DNA of 64,000 nucleotides, from NCBI RefSeq assembly GCF_900104685.1, contig NZ_LT629755.1:2046001-2110000 (forward strand). The letters are read 5' to 3'. Source of the DNA: Agromyces flavus. GTDB taxonomy: Bacteria > Actinomycetota > Actinomycetes > Actinomycetales > Microbacteriaceae. The first letter of the stretch is position 1, and every line of letters begins with the position of its first letter. Shown here piece after piece: positions 1-10,524 of this stretch. The translations under genes were made by a program, and so were the position numbers. The notes beneath the pieces are model-generated. The model saw nothing but the letters and a program-made list of their open reading frames with translations. It made no database searches and was not told the origin of the DNA.

Positions 1-89
1 AGGCAGACGGCCGCGGCGCTCTGCCCGGCACGCGCGAGGGCACGACTCAGGGATTCCCTCGCGAGATGCTCGGGCAAGCCGAGGGTCAT
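1..89 (-). CDS. N-terminus of an unidentified protein (partial, runs off left edge)
   Basis: Only about 29 codons are in the window, beginning MTLGLPEHLARESL, so the product cannot be named. The ATG is preceded by GGAG with 6 nt spacing. About 40 nt upstream, at 129-134 on the minus strand, is GATAAT preceded by TG-C, an extended -10 type promoter. Promoter, ribosome site and open frame together make a real gene start more likely than chance, but only 29 codons can be tested. It lies downstream of the radical SAM gene on the same strand, with its own promoter. Confidence 0.45.
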   Translation of the reverse strand, partial: MTLGLPEHLARESLSRALARAGQSAAAVC

Positions 90-128
90 CCGTGCTCCGA
101 TCCCGGCCGATGGCGCGGCCCTTGCCGG

Positions 129-134
129 ATTATC
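129..134 (-). promoter_or_regulatory. Putative extended -10 promoter for the partial left-edge gene
   Basis: Minus-strand GATAAT preceded by TGC, about 40 nt before the ATG at 89. No convincing -35 was seen at 17-18 nt, as is common for extended -10 promoters. Confidence 0.35.
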
Positions 135-194
135 GCAGTTCGCGCACGCGGTGGTGCATTTCGTTCCGGCCCCGGGGTCCCGCGACCATCCGGG

Positions 195-1313
195 TCAGAA
201 CAGCATGGCGGGGGCCGCAGCGTCGAGGGGCAGGTCGCCGAGCTCGGAACTGCGCCCGATGGGTGACGCCGACGCGTCAGCGATGGTCGCTGCGGCGGCT
301 CGTCTCGGGCGACGTCCGAGTGCGGAGGATCGTACGCCGCCGGTCACCGAGTCCTCGCGACCGCGCTCGAGACGGTGCGCCCGGATGAGCGGCCGGATCC
401 GTTCGGCGAGCCATTCGCGGTACTCGGCCGGCGCATACGCGCTGGCACCGGGGTACATCGCGCGGTAGCGGGGCACGAGTTCGGGGTGCTCGCGCCCGAG
501 CCACCCGAAGAACCACGGCTTGACGGCGCCGCGGAGGTGCAGAGCCGAGTAGATGACGCTCGTGGCGCCCGCCGCCTTCGCTCGACGAAGGGCTTCGTCG
601 AGGTGGGCTCGGGTGTCGGTGAGGTACGGGAGGATCGGCATGAGGAACACCGAGCAGTCGAACCCGGCGTCGCGTGCGGCGGTCACCGTGGCCAGGCGCG
701 CCGCGGTCGTCGGGGTTCCGGGCTCGATCGACTGCTGCAACTCGTCGTCGTAGACCGCGATCGACATGGCGAGGTCGACCGCGACATGCTCGCGCGCCGC
801 TGCCAGTATCGGGAGGTCGCGGCGGAGCAACGTGCCCTTGGTGAGCACGCTGAACGGGGTTCCGCTGCCGGCGAGCGCCTCGATGATGCCCGGCATGAGC
901 GAATAGCGCCCCTCGGCACGCTGGTACGGATCGGTGTTGGTGCCGAGCGCCACGGGTTCGTGCCGCCACGACGGTCGCGCCAGCTCACGTCGCAGCACGT
1001 CGGCGACGTTGACCTTCACGATGATCTGCCGATCGAAGTCGTGTCCGGCGTCGAGATCGAGGTAGTTGTGCGTCGGACGGGCGAAGCAGTAGACGCATGC
1101 ATGCGTGCAGCCCCGGTAGGGGTTGATGGTCCAGCCGAAGGGCACGTACGACTGGCCCGGAACCTTGTTGAGGGCCGACTTCGCGAGCACCTCGTGGAAG
1201 GTCACGCCGGCGAACTCGGGCGTCTGCACCGAGCGGACAAGGTTGTTCAGCCGGGCCAGGCCAGGCAGCGCATCGGGCTGGTCGACGCCGAGTTCCTGTC
1301 CGTTCCATCGCAC
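195..1313 (-). CDS. Radical SAM protein, Rv2578c / spore-photoproduct-lyase-like family
   Basis: The motif CTHACVYC, in the context NPYRGCTHACVYCFARPTHNYLD, is the radical SAM CxxxCxxC cluster site that binds a [4Fe-4S] cluster and SAM. Sequence type and length fit the actinobacterial Rv2578c-like family distantly related to spore photoproduct lyase; the substrate is unknown. An upstream ATG at 1331 lies inside an SOS palindrome and has no ribosome site, so I prefer GTG 1313: the protein then starts near RWNGQELGV, where relatives start, and lies 6 nt after a -10-like TCGAAT, a spacing seen for many leaderless genes here. The C-terminal 45 or so residues are low-complexity. The SOS box implies DNA-damage induction, so a repair role is plausible but inferred. 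Confidence 0.85.
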   Translation of the reverse strand: MRWNGQELGVDQPDALPGLARLNNLVRSVQTPEFAGVTFHEVLAKSALNKVPGQSYVPFGWTINPYRGCTHACVYCFARPTHNYLDLDAGHDFDRQIIVKVNVADVLRRELARPSWRHEPVALGTNTDPYQRAEGRYSLMPGIIEALAGSGTPFSVLTKGTLLRRDLPILAAAREHVAVDLAMSIAVYDDELQQSIEPGTPTTAARLATVTAARDAGFDCSVFLMPILPYLTDTRAHLDEALRRAKAAGATSVIYSALHLRGAVKPWFFGWLGREHPELVPRYRAMYPGASAYAPAEYREWLAERIRPLIRAHRLERGREDSVTGGVRSSALGRRPRRAAAATIADASASPIGRSSELGDLPLDAAAPAMLF

Positions 1314-1319
1314 CCTGAC

Positions 1320-1339
1320 ATTCGAACACATGTTCGAAT
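1320..1339. promoter_or_regulatory. LexA (SOS) box over the radical SAM promoter
   Basis: The 20-bp near-perfect palindrome ATTCGAACACATGTTCGAAT contains TCGAAC-N4-GTTCGA exactly (1322-1337), the established actinobacterial LexA consensus. Its right end on the minus strand is the proposed -10 (TCGAAT, 1325-1320), so bound LexA would block the promoter. A rival ATG start sits in its centre, which favours the downstream GTG as the true start. Confidence 0.85.
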
Positions 1340-1406
1340 TCGAGGCAAGCGGAATCGCGGCGCGCCGGCAGGGGTCCGGCGCGAGCGACCGTCGCTGCCC
1401 CGGAAT

Positions 1407-1443
1407 CGGGTGGAAAGGTATCCCGCGGATACCTTTCCACCCG
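1407..1443. terminator. Perfect 17-bp hairpin, terminator of the ABC-F gene
   Basis: Arms 1407-1423 and 1427-1443 are exact reverse complements around a CGC loop. It starts 31 nt after the ABC-F stop and separates that gene from the SOS-controlled promoter. No T-run follows, as is usual in high-GC actinobacteria. Confidence 0.75.
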
Positions 1444-1473
1444 GTCTTGCGATCGGATGATGCGGCTACGCGA

Positions 1474-3255
1474 CTACGCGGCAACGCGGGACCGCGTCGA
1501 CGCGCCGCCGAGCGCGAGCGTCTCGCCATCCCAGCGCCGCCGCAGCCACCGGTCGTGGCTCGCGATCACCACCGCGCCCGGATAGCCGCCGAGCGCCTCC
1601 TCGAGCTCGCCGGCGAGCGCGAGCGAGAGGTGGTTCGTCGGCTCGTCGAGCAGGAATACGTGCGGCGGCGACGAGATCACGAGCGCGAGCGCGAGACGTC
1701 GCTGCTGCCCGACCGAAAGTCGTCCGACCGACCGGTCCAGGTCGCGCGGCGCGACGAGGCCGAGCCCCGCGAGCGGGACGCGCTCGGCGCGCCGCTCCCC
1801 CAGCGCCCGCTCGTAGATCGCGCGCGGCGTGGCATCCGGATCGGCGAACCGCACGTCCTGTTCGAGCAGCCCTACCCGCAACCCTCGCCGGCGGTGCAGC
1901 ACGCCCCGGTCGGGCGCGACGCGACCCGCGAGGAGCGCGAGCAGCGTGGACTTCCCCGCGCCGTTCGCGCCCGTGACGAGCAGACGGGTCGCGGGTTCGA
2001 TGCGCAGCGACTCGAGCTCGAGCCGTCCGCCCACCGCGATGTCCGCGCCCTGAAGCAACGCCCCGGACTCCTGGTCGAGCACGTGCGAGCCTGACGGGAT
2101 ACCCGCGAACGACAGGGGCGCGGGCGGCGCGGCCAGCTGGGTGCGCTCGAGTTCGCTGAGTCGCACCTCGGCATTGCGCACGCGACGCGACACCGCCTGC
2201 TCGACGCCCTCTCGCTTGAAGTGCTTGAGGAACTTGTCGTTGTCGGTGGGCGCACGACCGTGGGCGACCGAACGCGCCGACTCGGCGACGGTGAGACGCA
2301 AACGGCGCAGCTCCGCCTGCTCATCGTCGTGCTGTCGTTCCCAGCGGACCCGCTCGTCGGCGCGGACCTCGAGGTACTCGCTGAAGGTGCCGCCGAAGAC
2401 CGTGCCGACGGATGCCGCGAGCACAGCCGCACGCGAGCCGCCGCCGCTCGTTCGACCCCCGGCCGCCTGCGCGACCGAGGTCGCGCCGACACGTCCGGGG
2501 TCGAGATCCAGCAGGCTCGTCGCGACGCGGTCGAGGAACTCGCGGTCGTGGCTGGCGAACACGACCGGTCCGCGCCAGGCGCGGAGCCGATCCTCGAGGA
2601 ACGCCGCAGCGTCGTCGTCGAGGTGATTCGTCGGCTCGTCGAGCAGCAGTGCGTCGGGCGACGCGAGCAGGAGCGCGGCCAGGGCGAACCGGCTTCGCTG
2701 ACCGCCCGACAGTTCTCTGATGCGCCGGTCGCGTCCGAGGCCCGACAGCCCGAGGCCGTCGAGCAGTTCGTCGCGACGGCGATCGACGGACCACACGTCG
2801 GCCCGCTCAGCCGTGGCGAGCGCGGCGGCGTAGCGCTCGGCGGCGTCGGCGGCGTGATCCGGCTCGGCGAGGGCCGACGCGGCCGCGTCGAGCTCGCGCT
2901 CGATCGAGCGAACCTCGGCGATCGCCGACTCGAGCACGTCGTCGACGCGGTCGTCCGACGCGAACGGCAGCTCCTGGAGCAAGATGCCCGTGCGCGCCGG
3001 TCGCGCGATGCGCCCGTCGACCGCGGCGCCGGGCAACGGGTCGTCGTCGGCGGACGACGACCCCGCGGCATCCGTCGACCCCGCTGCGATGACGCGCAGC
3101 AGCGTCGACTTGCCGGCGCCGTTCTCGCCGATGAGGCCGAGCCGCTGGCCGGCCGCGACCGCGAAGCCGAGGTCGGAGAGCACGCGCCGATCGCCGAAGG
3201 CGACGGACAGTCCGTCGACGCACAGGTGGGTGGAGGAAGAGAGGTTGACTGGCAT
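1474..3255 (-). CDS. ABC-F family ATPase (ribosome protection / translation factor type)
   Basis: 593 aa with two ABC domains and no membrane segments. Domain 1 has Walker A GENGAGKST at residues 43-51, signature LSGGQRSRF and Walker B followed by DEPTNHLDDD; domain 2 has GANGAGKST, LSVGQQRRL and DEPTNHLSL. Two nucleotide-binding domains with DEPTNHL motifs and an inter-domain linker are diagnostic of ABC-F proteins, which act on the ribosome (antibiotic protection or translation control) rather than in transport. Which antibiotic, if any, cannot be read from sequence. GAAGGGGAT precedes the ATG. The roughly 255-nt leader suggests regulation by transcript attenuation, as known for several antibiotic-responsive ABC-F genes. 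Confidence 0.85.
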   Translation of the reverse strand: MPVNLSSSTHLCVDGLSVAFGDRRVLSDLGFAVAAGQRLGLIGENGAGKSTLLRVIAAGSTDAAGSSSADDDPLPGAAVDGRIARPARTGILLQELPFASDDRVDDVLESAIAEVRSIERELDAAASALAEPDHAADAAERYAAALATAERADVWSVDRRRDELLDGLGLSGLGRDRRIRELSGGQRSRFALAALLLASPDALLLDEPTNHLDDDAAAFLEDRLRAWRGPVVFASHDREFLDRVATSLLDLDPGRVGATSVAQAAGGRTSGGGSRAAVLAASVGTVFGGTFSEYLEVRADERVRWERQHDDEQAELRRLRLTVAESARSVAHGRAPTDNDKFLKHFKREGVEQAVSRRVRNAEVRLSELERTQLAAPPAPLSFAGIPSGSHVLDQESGALLQGADIAVGGRLELESLRIEPATRLLVTGANGAGKSTLLALLAGRVAPDRGVLHRRRGLRVGLLEQDVRFADPDATPRAIYERALGERRAERVPLAGLGLVAPRDLDRSVGRLSVGQQRRLALALVISSPPHVFLLDEPTNHLSLALAGELEEALGGYPGAVVIASHDRWLRRRWDGETLALGGASTRSRVAA

Positions 3256-3577
3256 GAGGGTGGATCCCCTTCGCGAGAATGCCCCGAGCCGCCGCCACGC
3301 ACGACCGCGGGAGCGGAACCGGACGACGCGTCGAACCGGTCGCGCGCCACGCGAGGGAGGCGGCGACGGCCCGGGACGGAGATGGATCCCGCCGGGTGTC
3401 TGCCGTCGTCGGAGCGCGCGCGAACACTGTCGCGATCAGTGCGAAGAGCACACCCCGGATGTCAACGGCGCCTCAGGCGCGGGACGATGGGATGTGCTCA
3501 CTTCATAGCGAGCACGACCATAGCAGACTCGCGCGGCCCGAGTCGAGTCGTGTCGTGCCGCTGCCGCGAACGGAAAC
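3256..3577 (-). promoter_or_regulatory. Long leader and promoter of the ABC-F gene
   Basis: On the minus strand TCGACT (3546-3541), 18 nt, then TATGGT (3522-3517) form a sigma-70-like promoter, giving a predicted leader of about 255 nt. The leader holds a minimal start-stop ORF ATG-AAG-TGA (3506-3498), a possible five-codon ORF VCSSH from GTG 3453, and a small dyad GCGCCT-G-AGGCGC (3480-3468). This layout resembles an attenuator but no classic anti-terminator pair was worked out. I see no other gene here. Confidence 0.4.
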
Positions 3578-5113
3578 TCAGGCGGATGCCAGTGCCGGAA
3601 CCTTGACCGCCGCCGCGATCTCGCCCTGCGGCTCGCCGGCGTCGAGCCCGAGCACGGCAGCCGTGCGCGCCAGCGACGCGGCGGCGAGCTCGGGATCATC
3701 GGACAGCGTGGTGCCGTAGGACGGGATCATCTCGCGCAGGCGCGGCTCCCACTCCCCGACACGGTCGGGGAAGCACTTCGCGAGCACCTGCAGCATGATC
3801 GGCACGGCGGTCGACGCACCGGGCGACGCACCGAGCAGGCCCGCGATCGTTCCATCCGCACCGGAGATGACCTCGGTGCCGAACTGCAGCACGCCGCCCT
3901 GCTTCGGGTCCTTCTTCATGACCTGGACGCGCTGGCCCGCCGTGATGAGCTCCCAGTCCTTGCTCTTCGCGGTCGGCATGAACTGGCGCAGCGCCGCGAG
4001 CTTCTTGTCGCGCCCGGCGAGGAGCTCGGAGACGAGGTAGCGCACGAGGTCGAAGTTCTTGAACGCGACCTGCAGCATCGGGATGATGTTGTGCAGCCGG
4101 ATCGAGAAGGGCAGGTCGAACCACGTGCTCGACTTGAGGAACTTCGGCGTGAAGCCCGCGTAGGGCCCGAACAGCAGCGAGGTCTCGCCGTCGACGACGC
4201 GCGTGTCGAGGTGCGGCACCGACATCGGCGGGGCACCGACGGCGGCCTTGCCGTAGACCTTGGCATTGTGCTGGGCGACGATCTTCGGATCGGTCGTGCG
4301 CAGGAACTGCCCCGAGATCGGGAAGCCGCCGTACCCCTTGATCTCGGGGATGCCGGCGTGCTGGAGCAGCGCGAGCGCGCCGCCGCCCGCACCGACGAAT
4401 ACGAACCGCGCGCGCACGACGCGGGGCGTGTTGCCGACGGTGTGGCGCACGCGGAGCCGCCAGGTGCCGTCGTTCTGCCGCTTCAGCCAGGTGACCTGGT
4501 GGTTGTTGTGGATCTCGGCGCCGCGCTGCTCGAGGTCCCGCAGCAGCAGCTGGGTCAGGGCGCCGAAGTCGACGTCGGTGCCGGAGGTCGCGCGGGTGGC
4601 GGCGATGCGCTGGCGCCGGTTGCGCTTCTTCGCGAGCAGGGGAGTCCACTCGGCGAGGGTGTCGATGTCCTCCGTGTACTCCATGTCGGCGAAGAGCGGC
4701 TGGCCCTCGAGGGCGGCGCGCCGCTTGCGCAGGTATTCGACGTTGGCCTTGCCGCTGACGAAGGTCATGTGGGGCGTGGAATTGATGAACTGCTTCGGGT
4801 CGCCGATGGCCCCGGTCTCGACGAGGTGCGACCAGTACTGCCGGCTGACCTGGAACTGCTCGTTGATCGAGACGGCCTTGTCGGCGCTCACCGTGCCGTC
4901 GGGCGCTTCGGGCATGTAGTTCAGCTCGCAGAGCGCGGCGTGGCCGGTGCCGGCGTTGTTCCAGGGGTTGGACGACTCCTGGGCCGCGCGGCCGAGTCGT
5001 TCGTAGAGGCGGATGCTCCAGTCGGGCTGGAGCCTCGAGATCAGGGAGCCGAGCGTGGCGCTCATGATGCCCCCGCCGATCAGCACGACGTCGACGGTGT
5101 CCTCTGAGTTCAC
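3578..5113 (-). CDS. mqo: Malate:quinone oxidoreductase
   Basis: 511 aa. The N-terminal FAD-binding Rossmann motif VVLIGGGIMSATLGS and the following ESSNPWNNAGTGHAALCELNY block are typical of Mqo, the membrane-associated flavoenzyme that oxidises malate to oxaloacetate and passes electrons to menaquinone. Length fits the family (about 500 aa). The start is GTG 5113, giving MNSEDTVDVV; a longer frame exists, but TAGACT at 5126-5121 lies 7 nt upstream of the GTG, which indicates leaderless transcription from this codon. It is monocistronic. Confidence 0.95.
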   Translation of the reverse strand: MNSEDTVDVVLIGGGIMSATLGSLISRLQPDWSIRLYERLGRAAQESSNPWNNAGTGHAALCELNYMPEAPDGTVSADKAVSINEQFQVSRQYWSHLVETGAIGDPKQFINSTPHMTFVSGKANVEYLRKRRAALEGQPLFADMEYTEDIDTLAEWTPLLAKKRNRRQRIAATRATSGTDVDFGALTQLLLRDLEQRGAEIHNNHQVTWLKRQNDGTWRLRVRHTVGNTPRVVRARFVFVGAGGGALALLQHAGIPEIKGYGGFPISGQFLRTTDPKIVAQHNAKVYGKAAVGAPPMSVPHLDTRVVDGETSLLFGPYAGFTPKFLKSSTWFDLPFSIRLHNIIPMLQVAFKNFDLVRYLVSELLAGRDKKLAALRQFMPTAKSKDWELITAGQRVQVMKKDPKQGGVLQFGTEVISGADGTIAGLLGASPGASTAVPIMLQVLAKCFPDRVGEWEPRLREMIPSYGTTLSDDPELAAASLARTAAVLGLDAGEPQGEIAAAVKVPALASA

Positions 5114-5120
5114 GGGTTCC

Positions 5121-5126
5121 AGTCTA
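5121..5126 (-). promoter_or_regulatory. -10 element TAGACT of mqo (leaderless)
   Basis: TAGACT, 7 nt before GTG 5113; predicted transcription start at the start codon. Confidence 0.55.
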
Positions 5127-5209
5127 AGTCCGCCCGGATGGACGCGATGACCAGCCGATCTCCGCCCGGGCGCCACGGCGGCGAGGGCCCGGCGGAGTTC
5201 GCTTTCGCG

Positions 5210-5629
5210 TCACAGCGCGGCGACGCCGGCCGCGATCAGTCCGACTCCGGCCGTCGCGAGGCCGATCGCGAGCGACGCGGCGCCAATCCAGAGCAGCAGG
5301 ATGGCACGTCCCGGCCGCTGCGGGTCGCGGCCCAGGACCGACAGGAAGAACCCGGCAGGCATGAGGATCGCGGCGACGGGCGCGCCGAGTCGGGCGATCC
5401 AGAGCCAGGCGCCGTCGAGCGCGGCGGCCGAGACCACGGTGAGGATCGCCACCGAGAGCACGATGAGCACGGCGGCGTGCGCGTGGCCCGCGCGGAAGAA
5501 CGACACCTGCAGGGCGTTCGCCGGAGCGTAGCCGCGCACCACCCGGGTGAGGAACCATCCGCCGCTCTCGACGGTGATCAGCGCGAGCAGGAGGGCTCCG
5601 ATGAGGATGAGGTCGATGGAGGACGGCAT
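5210..5629 (-). CDS. Small four-helix membrane protein, function unknown
   Basis: 139 aa, almost wholly hydrophobic, with about four transmembrane segments (near residues 5-25, 50-70, 78-102 and 112-137) and a polar stretch RVVRGYAPANALQVSFFRAGHAHA between the first two. I do not recognise a catalytic motif. It is transcribed divergently from a MerR regulator with an 87-bp gap that contains a large dyad, so it is probably the target of that regulator. Confidence 0.8.
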   Translation of the reverse strand: MPSSIDLILIGALLLALITVESGGWFLTRVVRGYAPANALQVSFFRAGHAHAAVLIVLSVAILTVVSAAALDGAWLWIARLGAPVAAILMPAGFFLSVLGRDPQRPGRAILLLWIGAASLAIGLATAGVGLIAAGVAAL

Positions 5630-5656
5630 GGCGTGCGCCTTTCCGGTCGGATCATG

Positions 5657-5702
5657 ATTGGATAGTGGTGCTCTCCAATACTAGAGAGTTGCACTATCCA
5701 AT
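5657..5702. promoter_or_regulatory. 46-bp operator dyad between the membrane protein and MerR genes
   Basis: Outer arms ATTGGATAGTG (5657-5667) and CACTATCCAAT (5692-5702) are exact reverse complements, as are inner arms CTCTC (5671-5675) and GAGAG (5684-5688). The whole structure is symmetric around one centre, lies in the divergent intergenic region and is AT-rich compared with its surroundings. It is the likely binding site of the adjacent MerR protein. A minus-strand TTGGAG-N16-CATGAT inside it could be the membrane-protein promoter. Confidence 0.7.
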
Positions 5703-5716
5703 GCAAGGAGGCCGGG

Positions 5717-6337
5717 ATGCGCATCTCCGCACTCGCCACGGCGACCGGGCTGTCCGTCGCGACCATCAAGTTCTACCTGCGGGAGGGACTGCTCCATCCC
5801 GGCGTCGCGACCTCGGCGACTCAGGCGAGCTACGACGACGCCCACGTGCGCCGGCTGCGCCTCATCCGATCGCTCATCGGGTCGGTGGGGCTCAGCGTCC
5901 AGCAGGCGCGCGCCATCCTCGACCTCGTCGACGAGCCCGGCGACGACCTGTACGCGACGCTCGGACGCGCCGTCTCGGCCCTGCCCCCGACGGTCGAACC
6001 CCCTCGCGACGACGACCCCGACCCGTTCCCCCGTGCCCGGGAAGCGCTCGAGTCCCTCGGCCAGGTGTTCGATCCCCGGTTCGCGGCCGTGGCACAGCTC
6101 GAGTCGGCGCTCGCGGCGGCCGATGCGGCGGGCATGCCGATCTCGGCGGAGCGGCTGAGCGCCTACGGTGCGCGACTGCGCGACATCGCGCAGTACGACC
6201 TCGACCGGATGCCCGACGACCCCCACGCCGCGGTCGAGTACACGGTCCTGGGCACGGCCGTGTACGAGCCGGTGATCCTCGCGCTGCGGCGACTCGCCCA
6301 CCAGGACGTAGCCGCGCGGCGCGGCCTCGGCCGCTGA
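5717..6337 (+). CDS. MerR-family transcriptional regulator
   Basis: 206 aa. The N-terminus MRISALATATGLSVATIKFYLREGLLHPG is a MerR winged helix-turn-helix (residues 1-70, with the KFYLREGLL segment), followed by an alpha-helical effector region of about 130 aa. No cysteine pattern suggests metal sensing, so an organic ligand is more likely. The ATG has AAGGAGG at 5705-5711. The gene is divergent from a small membrane protein, with the presumed operator in between. Confidence 0.9.
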   Translation: MRISALATATGLSVATIKFYLREGLLHPGVATSATQASYDDAHVRRLRLIRSLIGSVGLSVQQARAILDLVDEPGDDLYATLGRAVSALPPTVEPPRDDDPDPFPRAREALESLGQVFDPRFAAVAQLESALAAADAAGMPISAERLSAYGARLRDIAQYDLDRMPDDPHAAVEYTVLGTAVYEPVILALRRLAHQDVAARRGLGR

Positions 6338-6349
6338 GGCGCAGCGGAG

Positions 6350-6390
6350 CGAACGGCCCGCTCCGCGGTGGTGCGGGGGCGGGCCGTTCG
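6350..6390. terminator. Bidirectional terminator between merR-like gene and asd
   Basis: Arms CGAACGGCCCGC (6350-6361) and GCGGGCCGTTCG (6379-6390) are an exact 12-bp inverted repeat with a 17-nt loop, in the gap between two convergent genes. Confidence 0.75.
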
Positions 6391-6439
6391 ACGAGGCCTC
6401 AGTGGCGCGCGGTGCGAGCGCGCGGCCGCGACATCCGGT

Positions 6440-8932
<2,493 letters not shown>

Positions 8933-9010
8933 GTGGGCGCTCCCGGGGTGACTGGGCCGGGGAAATGCTCACCCGGCGCCGGAAGGTCCATCATACGGCG
9001 GCACGCATTC

Positions 9011-9034
9011 CGCCCCCGCCATGTGACGGGGGCG
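9011..9034. terminator. Terminator hairpin after the first NTF2-like gene
   Basis: CGCCCCCG (9011-9018) and CGGGGGCG (9027-9034) with an 8-nt loop, 28 nt past the stop of the 9062-9415 gene. Confidence 0.6.
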
Positions 9035-9061
9035 CTGCGGCCGAGGTCGCGTGCGCCGGTG

Positions 9062-9415
9062 TCAGCGATCGCGCGCCATGTACCACTCGGTGAACCGGCT
9101 CGCGCGCCCGTCCGGCGCAAGCCGGATCACCCAGAGGTTGTCGTAGAGCTTCTCGGCCGGGTAGTCGGTGCGCCCCTGCACGATCACGGTGTCGTCGGTC
9201 TCGATGAGCACCTCCCAGTCGAACGTCCACTCGCCCGGCTCGTCCTTCGAGTCGAGCCATCCGGCGATGATGGCCTCTCGGCCGCGCAGCGCGTCGGGGT
9301 CGTCGGGGCTGTACTCGTACACGGCGTCGTCGGTGAAGATCGCGGCGATGTCGTCGGGGTCGTTGCTCTCCCAGGCTCGCACGTACCCCTCGACCCACTC
9401 GGTTCCAGCGCTCAT
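9062..9415 (-). CDS. NTF2-like / SnoaL-type protein, tandem copy A
   Basis: 117 aa. The pattern WVEGYVRAWESNDPDDIAAIFTDDAVY with RGREAIIAGW is characteristic of the SnoaL/NTF2-like cone fold, used by many small enzymes and ligand-binding proteins. The substrate is unknown. It is strongly similar along its full length to the next upstream gene (9503-9865): blocks such as FTDDAVY, RGREAI, WTFDWE, VQGRT, YPAE and FTEWYM are shared. It is a recent tandem duplicate, with a separate terminator for each copy. Confidence 0.8.
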   Translation of the reverse strand: MSAGTEWVEGYVRAWESNDPDDIAAIFTDDAVYEYSPDDPDALRGREAIIAGWLDSKDEPGEWTFDWEVLIETDDTVIVQGRTDYPAEKLYDNLWVIRLAPDGRASRFTEWYMARDR

Positions 9416-9449
9416 GCGCTCCGTTCTACTGGCGGGCGGGAGTGGCGTC

Positions 9450-9483
9450 AACGGGGTGGCGACGGCCTCATGCGCACCCCGTT
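9450..9483. terminator. Terminator hairpin between the NTF2-like copies
   Basis: AACGGGGTG (9450-9458) and CACCCCGTT (9475-9483), 16-nt loop, just past the stop of the 9503-9865 gene on the minus strand. Confidence 0.5.
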
Positions 9484-9502
9484 CGAGATGATGGCGCTGC
9501 GC

Positions 9503-9865
9503 TCAGTCGCCGCCGTGTGGGCGCGGCATGTACCACTCGGTGAACTCGGTGGCACGGCCGTCGTCGGCCAGGCGGATGATCCAGAGGTTGAGGTAGTCCC
9601 GCTCCGCCGGATACTCCGTTCGGCCCTGCACGAGCACGACGTCGTCATGCTCGTGGATGATCTCCCAGTCGAAGGTCCACGTTCCGGGTTCGTCGAGGTC
9701 GTCGACCCATCCGGCCACGATCGCCTCGCGCCCTCGGCGCGGCTCGACATCGGGTGCGGTCAGGTAGACGGCGTCATCGGTGAAGAGCGCCCCGATCTCG
9801 TCGGGATCGTTCGACTTCCACGCCGCGACGTAGCCCTGGACCCACTCTGAACCTCTGCTCGGCAT
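9503..9865 (-). CDS. NTF2-like / SnoaL-type protein, tandem copy B
   Basis: 120 aa, the upstream duplicate of the 9062-9415 gene and about two-thirds identical to it by eye. It has the same WVQGYVAAWKSNDPDEIGALFTDDAVY start and RGREAIVAGW motif. Differences cluster in the segment after DDAVY, which forms part of the pocket in NTF2-like folds, so the two copies may bind different ligands. Function unknown. Confidence 0.8.
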   Translation of the reverse strand: MPSRGSEWVQGYVAAWKSNDPDEIGALFTDDAVYLTAPDVEPRRGREAIVAGWVDDLDEPGTWTFDWEIIHEHDDVVLVQGRTEYPAERDYLNLWIIRLADDGRATEFTEWYMPRPHGGD

Positions 9866-9883
9866 GGTTCGATCCTCAGCGGA

Positions 9884-9901
9884 GCCACCGACATCGGTGG
9901 C
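9884..9901. terminator. Terminator of the dnaX-recR operon
   Basis: GCCACCGA-CA-TCGGTGGC-type dyad, 8-bp arms, starting 24 nt beyond the recR stop on the minus strand. Confidence 0.6.
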
Positions 9902-9924
9902 GGCGGCCGGGCGGTCGCGCCGGT

Positions 9925-10521
<597 letters not shown>

Positions 10522-10524
10522 GCG

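Noticed and set aside
375..1460. Plus-strand open frame of 361 codons opposite the radical SAM gene
   Set aside because: Arg/Val/Glu/Asp-rich composition typical of the antisense frame of high-GC genes; no motif or start signal.
1331..1529. Upstream start codons for the radical SAM gene (1529 and ATG 1331)
   Set aside because: The extension encodes the terminator hairpin and the SOS box and has no ribosome site or family similarity.
3519..3521. Possible seven-codon leader peptide MVVLAMK before the ABC-F gene
   Set aside because: Its ATG is inside the predicted -10 element, so it would not be transcribed.
2221..3606. Long plus-strand frame opposite the ABC-F gene
   Set aside because: Shadow of a well-supported coding strand, with no recognisable domain.
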